From Massilia aurea (lineage in GTDB: Bacteria; Pseudomonadota; Gammaproteobacteria; Burkholderiales; Burkholderiaceae_D), in contig NZ_JANUGZ010000002.1 of the NCBI RefSeq assembly GCF_024753205.1, positions 248,001 through 312,000 on the forward strand: a stretch of 64,000 nt of DNA, read 5' to 3'. Numbering within the stretch: position 1 is the stretch's first letter; the number at the start of each line of letters is the position of its first letter. The notes under the pieces are model-generated. The model made no database searches. It was given only the letters and a program-made list of their open reading frames with translations, and was not told where the DNA came from. The position numbers and the translations under genes are program-made. Of this stretch, positions 7,859-15,882 are shown one piece after another.

Positions 7859-9891
7859 GCGAGACCACCGCCCCCGAGCGGATCACCCGCAGCCGCATCG
7901 GCGCCATGACGTACCTGGCGCCGCTGACGGCGCTGGTGGCCGACGAGGCCGTCCAGACGCTGCAGGCGGCGCTGAACGAATGCGTGGCCCAGCACCAGGT
8001 GTCGATCGTGGTCGACCTCGGCAAGGTCACGCTGCTGTCCGGGCGGGCGCTGAGCATGATGGCCGACATGGGCGAGCGCCTCGGTGAGCTGGGCGGCTGG
8101 CTCAAGCTGGCGTACCCGAATGCCCTGCTGCAGGACATCCTGGCCGCCACGGGCCTGCTGGAGCAATTGCCTCTGTTCGATGCGCGGCCCACCGCGCCGC
8201 GCCGCGTGCGCGAACCGGGCAGCAAGCTGGGCGACATCCTGGTCGAACGTGGCGCAGCCAGCGCCGAGCAGGTCGCCGAGGCGGCGCGCCTGCAGGACCA
8301 GACCGGCAAGCGCATGGGCCTCATCATGGTCGAGCGCAAGTGGATCACCGAAGCGGCGCTGTACCAGGCGCTGGCCGACCAGCTGGGCCTGCCGTATGTG
8401 CAGCTGCGCACCGGCCTGTACGACCCGGGCGCGCTGGCGCTGCTCGAACGCGATGTCACGCGGCGCCTGAACGTGCTGCCGCTGTTCCAGGTGCAGGGCA
8501 CGCTGACGGTGGCCAGCGCCGAACCGCAGGCGATCCACAGCATCGATGAACTGCGCGCCCGCACCGGCGTGCGCATCCGCATCGTGGTCGCACCGCCGGC
8601 CGATATCCGGCGCCTGGCCGACGAAGCGTATGGCGGCGCCCTGCCCGATTTCGTGCAGACAGAAGCGAGCGACCTGGAACTGATCGAGTCGACGATTCCC
8701 GACGACTACACGCAGATCGACGAGATGGCCGGCGCCAGCCCGGTCATCAATATGGTGAACGCCGTGATCCAGCGCGCGATCCGCGATGGCGCCAGCGACA
8801 TCCACATCGAAATCTCGCGCAACCGCGCCCGCATCCGGCTGCGCATCGACGGCGTGCTGTACGAAGTCATGTCGCCGCGCGTGGACCAGCATCCCGCCAT
8901 CGTCTCGCGCCTGAAAGTCATGGCCAACCTCGACATCGCCGAGCGCCGCCTGCCGCAGGATGGCCGCATCCAGGTGGCGACCCAGGGCCGCACGGTGGAC
9001 CTGCGCTTCTCGTCGCTGCCTGGCATCTACGGCGAAAAGGTCGTGCTGCGGGTGCTCGACAAGAACCAGTCGATCCTCGATGTCGACAAGCTCGGCATGA
9101 ATGCACATGCGGTCGGCGCGTTCAAGCGCCTGCTGGGCCGCAGCCATGGCCTGATCCTCGTGACGGGTCCGACCGGCAGCGGCAAGACCACCAGTCTGTA
9201 TGCGGCGATCAGCCACCTGAAAAGTATCGAAAAGAACATCGTCACGATCGAGGACCCGGTCGAATACCAGCTCGACATCATCAACCAGAACCAGGTCAAC
9301 GACGCGATCGGCTTGACCTTCCCGAAGATCCTGAAACACGTGCTGCGCCAGGACCCGGACATCATCATGATCGGCGAAGTGCGCGACCGCCAGACCGCCG
9401 AGATCGCGGTGCAGGCGGCGCTGACCGGCCACCTGGTGCTGACCACACTGCACACCAATGACACGCTGGGCGCGGTCTCGCGCCTGGTCGAGATGGGCGT
9501 GGAGCCGTACCTGCTGTCGTCGGCACTGATCGGCGTGATGGCCCAGCGTCTCGTGCGCCGCGTGTGCCAGGGTTGCCGCACCAGCTACCTGGCCACGCCC
9601 GAAGCAACGGCGGCTTACCGCTGGCGCGGACAGGGCGACCTGCGCCTGATGCGCGGACGCGGTTGCCCGGCCTGCTATGACTCGGGCTACAAGGGCCGCA
9701 TGGGCATCTACGAGCTGCTCGAAGTCGGCCCGGACCTGCAGCGCATGATCGTGGCCAATGCCAGCAAGGACCAGCTGGCCGCGCACGTGGCCTCGACCGG
9801 CCACCACGACCTGTACGCCGACGGCATGGCGCGCGCCTTCGACGGCCACACGACGCCCGAAGAAATCGCGCGCGTCGTGCATTCGCTGTAA
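7855..9891 (+). CDS. Type IV filament assembly ATPase (GspE/MshE family) with N-terminal STAS domain
   Basis: This 678-residue hexameric motor ATPase has three parts. Residues about 10-108 are STAS-like (SIVVDLGKVTLLSGRAL, with Ser62 at the usual phospho-Ser position, and a GGWLKLAYPNALLQDILAATG helix). Residues about 123-185 are an MshEN domain with two tandem LGxxxV units, the fold that binds c-di-GMP in MshE. The remainder is a GspE motor: Walker A GPTGSGKTTS (about 438), Walker B DPDIIMIGEVRD (about 500), the His-box LTTLHTND, and a zinc motif CQGC with CPAC (about 570 and 603). I took the ATG at 7855, which overlaps the HD-GYP stop, rather than the longer frame from 7765. A STAS domain on a secretion or pilus ATPase is unusual. 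Confidence 0.93.
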   Translation: MSETTAPERITRSRIGAMTYLAPLTALVADEAVQTLQAALNECVAQHQVSIVVDLGKVTLLSGRALSMMADMGERLGELGGWLKLAYPNALLQDILAATGLLEQLPLFDARPTAPRRVREPGSKLGDILVERGAASAEQVAEAARLQDQTGKRMGLIMVERKWITEAALYQALADQLGLPYVQLRTGLYDPGALALLERDVTRRLNVLPLFQVQGTLTVASAEPQAIHSIDELRARTGVRIRIVVAPPADIRRLADEAYGGALPDFVQTEASDLELIESTIPDDYTQIDEMAGASPVINMVNAVIQRAIRDGASDIHIEISRNRARIRLRIDGVLYEVMSPRVDQHPAIVSRLKVMANLDIAERRLPQDGRIQVATQGRTVDLRFSSLPGIYGEKVVLRVLDKNQSILDVDKLGMNAHAVGAFKRLLGRSHGLILVTGPTGSGKTTSLYAAISHLKSIEKNIVTIEDPVEYQLDIINQNQVNDAIGLTFPKILKHVLRQDPDIIMIGEVRDRQTAEIAVQAALTGHLVLTTLHTNDTLGAVSRLVEMGVEPYLLSSALIGVMAQRLVRRVCQGCRTSYLATPEATAAYRWRGQGDLRLMRGRGCPACYDSGYKGRMGIYELLEVGPDLQRMIVANASKDQLAAHVASTGHHDLYADGMARAFDGHTTPEEIARVVHSL

Positions 9892-9896
9892 CCGCC

Positions 9897-11021
9897 ATGC
9901 CGATTGAACTCGACGCTCCCGCTGCAGGACCGGGCCCGGCCGGCAAGACCGCCCCGTCAGCCGCCTCGTGGTGGACGCTGGGCGCCCGCCCGCCGGGCAT
10001 GCGCGAACGGGCACTGTTTACCGAGCGCCTGGCGCTGCTGCTCGAGACCGGCGTGCCGCTGCACACGGCGCTGCAGTCGCTGCACGACCAGACCGAACCG
10101 GGCCAGCTGCGCACGATGATCGGGACCATCGGTGACGACATCCTGGCCGGTGAGCGCTTTTCGTCGGCGCTCGGGCGCCATGCGCTGTTCCCGGGCAGCT
10201 ACGTCAACCTGATCGCGGCCAGCGAGGCCGGCGGCTTCATGGCCGAGGTCCTGGTGCAACTGGTCGAGCTGGATGAAAAAGAGGAACGCCTGCGCGCGAT
10301 GCTGGTCTCGGCCCTGTCGTATCCGGTGATCCTGCTGACGTTTTCGTTCGCGGTGGTGGTGTTCATTCTGACGTTCGTGTTCCCCAAGTTTGCCGTCATG
10401 TTCGCGTCAATCCATGACCAGTTGCCGATCACCACGCGCGTGCTGCTGGTGGTGAGCGAGGTACTTACGGGGCATGGCGCGATTGTCGCGGCGCTCACGG
10501 CCGGCGCTGTTGGCGCGGGCTGGGTGCTGATGCGTCAGCCCGGCGTGCGCGTCGCGATCGACCGCGCCAAGCTGCGCCTTCCGGTCATGCGCGACGTGTT
10601 CGCCAAGATCTACCTGACGCGCCTGCTGCGCGTGATGGGCATTTCGCTCGAACACGGGGTGACGATCCTGGCCACGCTCGAGGCCTGTCGCGCAGTGGTG
10701 ACCAACGCCGACTTCCAGCGCTTCATCCTCGATCTCGAACGTGATGTCACCGAGGGCAAGGGCATTGCCGCCGGCTTCGAGCACAGCAATTTCGTGCCGC
10801 TGTCGGTGCGCCAGATGATCGCCACCGGCGAGGCGACCGGCACGCTGGGCCGCGTGATGACGCGCGTGGCCGATTCATATGACCGCGAATTGACGCGCCT
10901 GCTGGCGCGCCTGACGAAGATGGCCGAGCCGGTGATGCTGCTGGTGATGGGCGTCCTGGTCGGCACGATTGTCAGTTCGCTCATCTTGCCGATATTTAAA
11001 TTATCACGCGCTGTGCACTGA
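9897..11021 (+). CDS. Type II secretion/type IV pilus inner-membrane platform protein (GspF/PilC/MshG family)
   Basis: The 374-residue protein has two T2SF domains. The first (about residues 38-160) starts RALFTERLALLLETGVPLHTAL, ends in a long TM helix (VILLTFSFAVVVFILTFVF), and a second TM follows. The second domain (about 235-355) ends in LVMGVLVGTIVSSLILPIF. The protein anchors the assembly ATPase at the inner membrane and transmits its motion to the pilin pool. It begins 5 nt after the ATPase gene. The usual family length is about 400; the N-terminal soluble part is slightly short. A 141-nt gap to the pilin gene holds an inverted repeat. Confidence 0.93.
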   Translation: MPIELDAPAAGPGPAGKTAPSAASWWTLGARPPGMRERALFTERLALLLETGVPLHTALQSLHDQTEPGQLRTMIGTIGDDILAGERFSSALGRHALFPGSYVNLIAASEAGGFMAEVLVQLVELDEKEERLRAMLVSALSYPVILLTFSFAVVVFILTFVFPKFAVMFASIHDQLPITTRVLLVVSEVLTGHGAIVAALTAGAVGAGWVLMRQPGVRVAIDRAKLRLPVMRDVFAKIYLTRLLRVMGISLEHGVTILATLEACRAVVTNADFQRFILDLERDVTEGKGIAAGFEHSNFVPLSVRQMIATGEATGTLGRVMTRVADSYDRELTRLLARLTKMAEPVMLLVMGVLVGTIVSSLILPIFKLSRAVH

Positions 11022-11059
11022 AGCGTTTCACAAAAACCACACATTCTTCACACGATACA

Positions 11060-11080
11060 TTTCCACATTCCATGTGGAAA
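11060..11080. promoter_or_regulatory. Perfect inverted repeat upstream of the major pilin gene
   Basis: TTTCCACAT and ATGTGGAAA (9-bp arms, 3-nt spacer TCC) sit in the 141-nt gap 11022-11162 between the gspF-like gene and the pilin gene. This gap is clearly AT-richer than the surroundings. No T-run follows, so it is not a classic terminator. It may be an operator dyad, or an mRNA hairpin that protects the pilin message and lets it accumulate above the rest of the operon. Confidence 0.4.
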
Positions 11081-11162
11081 CATCGCTATGTTACCCTGTG
11101 GCACTGACAATTTTTACAAATCAACGCCCTCTCCAGGGGGTGTTCAACTTCCGAAAACTACC

Positions 11163-11714
11163 ATGTACCGTTCATTCAAGCGCACTGCCGCCGCCGGTTT
11201 TACCCTGATCGAATTGCTGATCGTCGTGATTATTCTTGCAATTATTTCTGCAATTGCGATTCCGCAATTCTCCTCAGCGACTGCTGATGCACAGCTTGCT
11301 GCCCTCGATACGAGCCTTGCAAATATTCGCAGTTCACTCGAGCAGTATCGCGCTCAACATACAAGCAATGTATTCCCTGGAGCCAATGCTGCGAGCGGCG
11401 GAACCACATGCACAGGAGAACCGGGCAAGGGAGCAGCAGGAACTGTGGTCGCTATGCAGGAACAATTGAAATTCCCATCAAATGCGGCGGGCCAGACATG
11501 CTCGATCGCGGATGGCACCTTCCGCTACGGCCCGTACCTTCGCCAGGGCATTCCGACGGAGCCGATCAACAATGATGCCACTGTCGCTATCTCGACGACC
11601 GGTACGATGCCTGCAGTCACTGGCAAAGGCTGGGCCTATGACACGAAAACCGGCAAGTTCATCATGAACAGCGACGCAGTAGATCCATCCAACAAAGCGT
11701 ACTCGGCGCACTAA
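11163..11714 (+). CDS. Major type IV pilin/pseudopilin (GspG/MshA-like)
   Basis: This 183-residue prepilin has a short leader (MYRSFKRTAAAG) and a class III signal G/FTLIELLIVVIILAIISAI, with cleavage after Gly12, Phe at +1 and Glu at +5. The N-terminal helix is followed by a globular domain with two Cys (CTGEPG and QTCSIADG) that could form a disulfide. The start at 11163 gives the normal short leader; a frame opening at 11088 adds 25 residues unlike any prepilin leader. The gene is visibly less GC-rich than its neighbours, especially near its 5' end. As the first pilin, the longest leader and the one with its own gap, it is probably the major subunit. No prepilin peptidase gene is in the window. 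Confidence 0.9.
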   Translation: MYRSFKRTAAAGFTLIELLIVVIILAIISAIAIPQFSSATADAQLAALDTSLANIRSSLEQYRAQHTSNVFPGANAASGGTTCTGEPGKGAAGTVVAMQEQLKFPSNAAGQTCSIADGTFRYGPYLRQGIPTEPINNDATVAISTTGTMPAVTGKGWAYDTKTGKFIMNSDAVDPSNKAYSAH

Positions 11715-11731
11715 GCCGCTTCGTCGGCCCT

Positions 11732-12286
11732 GTGAACACGCGTCGCTGCGCAGCCTATACGCTGGTCGAACTGATGATCGTGGTCGCGGTGCTCGCCGTC
11801 GCCGCTGTCGTCGCATTACCGACAGCGCAACCAGTGGCCGAGTTCCAGGCCGATGCCGCCGCTGGCGAAGTGGTCAACGCCCTGCGCTTTGCCCGCGAGA
11901 ACGCGCAGTACAGCGGCGCGCAGCGGCTGTTCGACTGCAATGCCGCGGCCAACACCATCGCGGTATTCGCACTCGAAACCGACAAGACCACCGCGAGGGT
12001 GGCGCGCGATCCGGTTGAACACCCATTCAACCGCGCCCCCTATCTGCTCAACCTGAACGCTGCCCCCGCCGGAAACACCATGGCCCTCGTGCGCTGCACC
12101 TTTACCTTCGAGGACAACTCGACCGCTGCTGCCGTCGCATTCGATGAGGCCGGCAATCCGCTGCGCGGTGTCGGCAGTGATCCCGCGCGCAAGAGCCCGC
12201 TGCGCACGGGCCAGGTCGTGCTCGGCGCCGGCAATGTCGAGCGCACGATCACAGTCGACACCTCCGGTCGCATCACGGTTTCCTGA
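11732..12286 (+). CDS. Minor pseudopilin (GspH/MshC-like)
   Basis: This 184-residue protein starts at GTG 11732, 17 nt after the major pilin. The prepilin signal is YTLVELMIVVAVLAVAAVVALP, with a short leader ending in an Ala-Ala-Tyr context instead of Gly before the aromatic residue, and Glu at +5. The globular part resembles GspH: QPVAEFQADAAAGEVVNALRFARENAQYSG is followed by beta strands. Minor pseudopilins of this class prime filament assembly or sit at its tip. The missing Gly(-1) in the processing site is odd; GspH proteins normally have it. Confidence 0.85.
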   Translation: MNTRRCAAYTLVELMIVVAVLAVAAVVALPTAQPVAEFQADAAAGEVVNALRFARENAQYSGAQRLFDCNAAANTIAVFALETDKTTARVARDPVEHPFNRAPYLLNLNAAPAGNTMALVRCTFTFEDNSTAAAVAFDEAGNPLRGVGSDPARKSPLRTGQVVLGAGNVERTITVDTSGRITVS

Positions 12287-12300
12287 TTATCTTCCCGGCC

Positions 12301-12747
12301 ATGCACGCTCTCCCATCGCGTACCAGGACCGCCGGCATGACGCTGCTCGAGGCGGTGTTCGCCCTGCTGCTGCTGTCGGTCTGCCTGATCCCGGCCGCCA
12401 ATGCGCTGCGCGGCGCCATCAACGTGCCCGCCGACAGCGCCCTGGCGGCGCGCGAACTCGATTGCGTCAGCACGCTGATGGACACCGTGCTGGCCGAACA
12501 CTATGCCGACCTGCTCAGCGCCGCCGGTGCGCCCGACGCGCCGTCGGTGTATTCGACCCCTGGTGGCGCCCGCGCACCGGCGATGCCGGCTCATTGCCCG
12601 GCGCTGACCGTCACCATCACCCGCTACGGCGTCGACAGCACCCGCAGGATCGGCCTGGGCGGCACTGGCGAGCATCTGCTGCGCGTGACCACGGCGCTGG
12701 CCGCCCCCGCCGGCCGCTGGCCATTGACCACGCTGGTGGCGCGATGA
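12301..12747 (+). CDS. Minor pseudopilin (GspI/PilV/MshD-like)
   Basis: This 148-residue prepilin has a basic leader ending in Gly (RTRTAG), then MTLLEAVFALLLLSVCLIPA with Glu at +5 of the processed N-terminus. Met at +1 and the LLEA motif are typical of GspI/PilV-type minor subunits. The globular region has two Cys. Its TGA overlaps the ATG of the next gene (ATGA at 12744), indicating translational coupling. In type II systems GspI is the hub of the GspI-J-K tip complex. Confidence 0.87.
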   Translation: MHALPSRTRTAGMTLLEAVFALLLLSVCLIPAANALRGAINVPADSALAARELDCVSTLMDTVLAEHYADLLSAAGAPDAPSVYSTPGGARAPAMPAHCPALTVTITRYGVDSTRRIGLGGTGEHLLRVTTALAAPAGRWPLTTLVAR

Positions 12748-13223
12748 CGATGCCCCGCCCTGCGCACGGCTACACGCTGCTCGAACTGATGATCGGCCTG
12801 ACCATCGCGGCGCTCGTGATGCTGCCGCTGAGCGAGATGCTGCGCGCCGGCGCCGACAGCGCGCGCTTCGTGCGCGCCGGCCTGGACCAGAACGCGGATG
12901 CCCGCTTCGCCCTCGGCCGCATTGTCGCGAAGGCCGCGGGCGCACCGCAACAACGTGCCGACGATCCCGGCAACCTTGCAGCCTGGCTCGCGACGCTGCC
13001 GTACGCACTCACCAATGGCGTTCTCGTCGAAACCAGGTCGGGCGCGAAAATGGTGCTCGCCAACGGTGTGCGGGCATTCGACCTGCGCATGCTCGACGTC
13101 GGCGCCGGGCGCCCCGTCCTGCGCATCGAGCTCGTGTTCGACCGTCCGGATTGTGCCGCCAGCCGCGGCCAGGACTGCAGCGTCGCGTATGCGCGCACTG
13201 TCCGACTCGGAGCGGCGCCATGA
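12744..13223 (+). CDS. Minor pseudopilin (GspJ/PilW/MshO-like)
   Basis: This 159-residue prepilin has the signal HG/YTLLELMIGLTIAALVMLPL, a Gly(-1), an aromatic +1 and Glu +5. The rest, starting EMLRAGADSARFVRAGLDQ, resembles GspJ/PilW, though it is shorter than usual (about 200). It has two Cys near the C-terminus (DCAASRGQDC). The start at 12744 overlaps the previous stop, and its own stop overlaps the ATG at 13220. It is inferred to be part of the filament tip with its neighbours. Confidence 0.87.
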   Translation: MTMPRPAHGYTLLELMIGLTIAALVMLPLSEMLRAGADSARFVRAGLDQNADARFALGRIVAKAAGAPQQRADDPGNLAAWLATLPYALTNGVLVETRSGAKMVLANGVRAFDLRMLDVGAGRPVLRIELVFDRPDCAASRGQDCSVAYARTVRLGAAP

Positions 13224-14101
13224 TGCCGCGGCGCCAGGACGGCGCATTGCTGCTGATGGTGTCGCTGCTGCTGGCCACGCTCGCGGCGCTGGCGTTCGGC
13301 ATCAACCGTGCGGGCAGCGTCGAACTGCGCTCGATCAATGACGATTACGAGGGCCGCGCCGCTGCCTATCTGGCCGAAGCGGGTGTTGCCGCCGCCAGGT
13401 GGTCGGGGCAGGTTGGCGCCTGCGTCACCCGGCCGGTGGGCCCCATTGCCCTGGGCGCCGGCACGGTAACCGTGGACATCAAAAGGGAAAACATCATCGA
13501 CGTCACTGCCACCGCCACTGTCAATGGGGCAACGCGCGCGGTGACGGGCGCCGGCTTGCAGCTGTACGATTTGAAGCAGACTGAGCGCGTCGACATGTCG
13601 GACGACACGATCGATACCACGATCGTGACCCCCAGCGCGGGACCGCTGGAGAAGGAGCAGACGTTACGCCTGGTTTCCGGCAAGTCGCACATCCTGATGG
13701 ACTGGAACCTGAAGCCGATCGACGGCAACGTGCTGGTGTTGTCGGCCACGCTGAACCTGGTGCCGACCACGATCAGCGGTACGGTACGCCAAGTCGCTGC
13801 GTACCGCGTGACGACGCCCTGGGACAGGGGCGCCACCTGGATCAAGGCGCGTCCGGCGTCGAACTGGAACGGCGGCGACTACACGAGCGCCGCTCTGGCG
13901 ACGGTTGACGTCGGCAACCTCGCTGTCAACTGGGACCTGACCGGCCTGTTCGATGGCTGGGCCAGCAAGCGATTGCCCCGCAATGGCGTGCTGCTGCGCC
14001 TGGTCGATGCCGACCAGACGGTCAGCTTTTATAGTCGCGAAGCGTTCCTCCCCGGCATGCGTCCGCTGCTGCAGATCGTGCGTGCCAGGAAATGCGCATG
14101 A
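13220..14101 (+). CDS. PilX/GspK-like pilin-related protein with a C-terminal DNRLRE-type domain
   Basis: This 293-residue protein begins like PilX/MshP: a basic leader, then GALLLMVSLLLATLAALAFG and SIND-YEGRAAAYLAEAGVAAA, the conserved helix after the membrane anchor. From about residue 125 it changes to a beta-sandwich matching DNRLRE (CBM96-like) modules. Visible cues are TLRLVSGKSHILMDW, VLVLSATLNLV, a YRVTTPWDRGATWIKARP strand pair, WDLTGLFDGWAS, and the ending FYSREAFLPGMRPLLQIV. That module is found on secreted enzymes and surface proteins, often with polysaccharide binding. I infer a tip-located minor subunit with an adhesive or glycan-binding head. It is coupled by ATGA to the gene before. 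Confidence 0.82.
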   Translation: MMPRRQDGALLLMVSLLLATLAALAFGINRAGSVELRSINDDYEGRAAAYLAEAGVAAARWSGQVGACVTRPVGPIALGAGTVTVDIKRENIIDVTATATVNGATRAVTGAGLQLYDLKQTERVDMSDDTIDTTIVTPSAGPLEKEQTLRLVSGKSHILMDWNLKPIDGNVLVLSATLNLVPTTISGTVRQVAAYRVTTPWDRGATWIKARPASNWNGGDYTSAALATVDVGNLAVNWDLTGLFDGWASKRLPRNGVLLRLVDADQTVSFYSREAFLPGMRPLLQIVRARKCA

Positions 14102-14117
14102 TCGACGTGAGCCCAAC

Positions 14118-15230
14118 ATGACATTGCGCCAACTCGTAACGACCATCCAGCAACGGCTGCGGCCATCGGCGGCGCGGCCTATTGGCGCCGACTTCGCCGC
14201 CAACCGGCTCAACCTGGTGCAGGCCGACTGGCGCGATGGCGGCTGGCGCCTGCGCGCTGCCAGTTCCCTGCCTTATCCGATGCCGCGTGAGGTGCTGCTG
14301 GCCTCCCCGAAGGCGCTGGTGCAATTCGTCGATGCCGCGCTGGCACAGGCGCCGTTCCAGGGCCGCCGCGTGATTTCCGCCCTGCCCCCGGCCGACGTGC
14401 GCATCCTGCCGCTCACCGTGCATGTCGCCACCGGCCAGACCGAGGCGCAGGCAGTGGGCCGCGCGGTGAGCGAGCAACTGGGCGAGCGCGCCGGGCAGCA
14501 CGTCATCGATTATTACCAGGTACGCGGCGCCGACATGGACGGCGGCGAGCGGCAGGTGCTGGTCGCGGCCGCGCTCAAGCACCGGGTGCTCGATTACCTG
14601 GCGATGCTGGAGCACGCACGCCTCGAGCCCGTCGCGCTTGACATCGGCCCTGCTGCCATCGGCCGCCTGCTAGCCACGCTGCACGGCAGCGACGTCGGCC
14701 AATCGGTCGCGCTGCTCAATTTCGGCGCCGCCAAAAGCTATCTGACCGTGATCTGGGGCCGGCGCCTGATGCTCGATCGTGAGATCGCGTTTGGCGAAGA
14801 CATGCTGGCGGGCGCTGTTGCGGGCGCGCTCGACCTGCAACCCGATACGGCCGCCAGCCTGCTGCGCCAGCACGGCATCGGCGCGCGCCCCGGCATGGCG
14901 GTCGACAGCCCGCACATCGAGCTGCGGCGCGCGATCCGCGCCATCCTGCACCCGGCCTGCCAGGCACTGGCCGACGAACTCGCCCACACGCAGGTGTACG
15001 TGGCCTCGCGCACGCGCGGCAGCTCGATCAGCCGCCTGTATCTGAATGGCAGCCTGGCGCGCTACCCCGATATCCAGTCCCGGATCGCCGAGCTGATCGA
15101 CGTGCCGGTGCATCTGCTCGATCCGTTTGGGGCCTTCCCCGAATCGGCCAGGGACACGGCCGGCGAGCAGGCGACGACATCGCTCGCGCTGGCCACCGGC
15201 CTGGCGCTGCGTGGAGGCGCGGATGGCTGA
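14118..15230 (+). CDS. PilM/MshI-like actin-fold pilus assembly protein
   Basis: This 370-residue cytoplasmic protein has an N-terminal segment IGADFAANRLNLVQADW typical of MshI/PilM, followed by the ROS/actin-like ATPase fold: VISALPPADVRILPL, an ALKHRVLDYLAMLEHARLEP helix, and SVALLNFGAAKSYLTVIWG, the phosphate-binding strand turn. PilM binds the cytoplasmic N-terminus of PilN and links the ATPase to the alignment complex. In Vibrio-type MSHA systems MshI joins PilM- and PilN-like parts; here they are separate genes overlapping by 8 nt. I chose the ATG at 14118; upstream codons in frame read into the previous gene's end. Confidence 0.85.
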   Translation: MTLRQLVTTIQQRLRPSAARPIGADFAANRLNLVQADWRDGGWRLRAASSLPYPMPREVLLASPKALVQFVDAALAQAPFQGRRVISALPPADVRILPLTVHVATGQTEAQAVGRAVSEQLGERAGQHVIDYYQVRGADMDGGERQVLVAAALKHRVLDYLAMLEHARLEPVALDIGPAAIGRLLATLHGSDVGQSVALLNFGAAKSYLTVIWGRRLMLDREIAFGEDMLAGAVAGALDLQPDTAASLLRQHGIGARPGMAVDSPHIELRRAIRAILHPACQALADELAHTQVYVASRTRGSSISRLYLNGSLARYPDIQSRIAELIDVPVHLLDPFGAFPESARDTAGEQATTSLALATGLALRGGADG

Positions 15231-15882
15231 TATCGACATGATCCCGCGCAGCTACCGCGACGGCGTGCGCGTACGTCGCACGCTGCGCCGCGCCGGGGTG
15301 GCGCTGGCCGCGATCGTTCTCGCCGCGGCCGCTGGCAGCGCTGCGCTGCGCTGGCAAAGCGCCGCGCTGGAGCGCCGCACGACCACGCTGCAGCAGGCGG
15401 CGAACGCGGCGCAGACCAGTCAGGCGCAGGCGGCCACCGCGCAGGCAGCGCGCGAGCGCCTGCTGGCGCAACAGGGCCTGCTGCGCGCGCTGCGGCGCGA
15501 AGGTGAACTGGCCGCGCTCGCCGCCGCCATCGACAGCGCCCTGCCCGCGAATGCCTGGCTGACCGCGATCAATCTGCAGCGCGACCTGCAACTGGCAACG
15601 GCGACCCCGGCCACCGCTACGGCGCCGGCCCCGGCCCCAGACAGCCGAGCAACGACATTCGCCACCGGCAACGCCGACGGCGGTACGCTGGTGATGATCA
15701 CCAGCGTCGAACTGGCCGGCCAGGCGGCCGATTACAACGGCATCACGGATTTCCTGTCGAACCTCGGGCGCATGCCCGGCATGCATGGCGTCGAACTGCT
15801 CTCGAGCAGCGCCAATCCGTCGACGGCGGCGATCGATTTCCGCGCCGTGGTCGTGCTGGTCCCGCCGGCGGAGGCGCCATGA
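15223..15882 (+). CDS. PilN-like inner-membrane alignment protein
   Basis: This 219-residue bitopic protein starts MADIDMIPRSYRDGVRVRR, close to the INLLPYR motif by which PilN docks onto PilM. It has one TM helix (about residues 28-47), a coiled-coil of Ala/Gln/Arg repeats, an Ala-Pro-rich linker (ATPATATAPAPAPD) and a small ferredoxin-like periplasmic domain (ITSVELAGQAADYNGITDFL). It overlaps the PilM-like gene by 8 nt and the PilO-like gene by 4 nt. Identity rests on position and architecture; the primary sequence is only weakly conserved in this family. Confidence 0.85.
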   Translation: MADIDMIPRSYRDGVRVRRTLRRAGVALAAIVLAAAAGSAALRWQSAALERRTTTLQQAANAAQTSQAQAATAQAARERLLAQQGLLRALRREGELAALAAAIDSALPANAWLTAINLQRDLQLATATPATATAPAPAPDSRATTFATGNADGGTLVMITSVELAGQAADYNGITDFLSNLGRMPGMHGVELLSSSANPSTAAIDFRAVVVLVPPAEAP

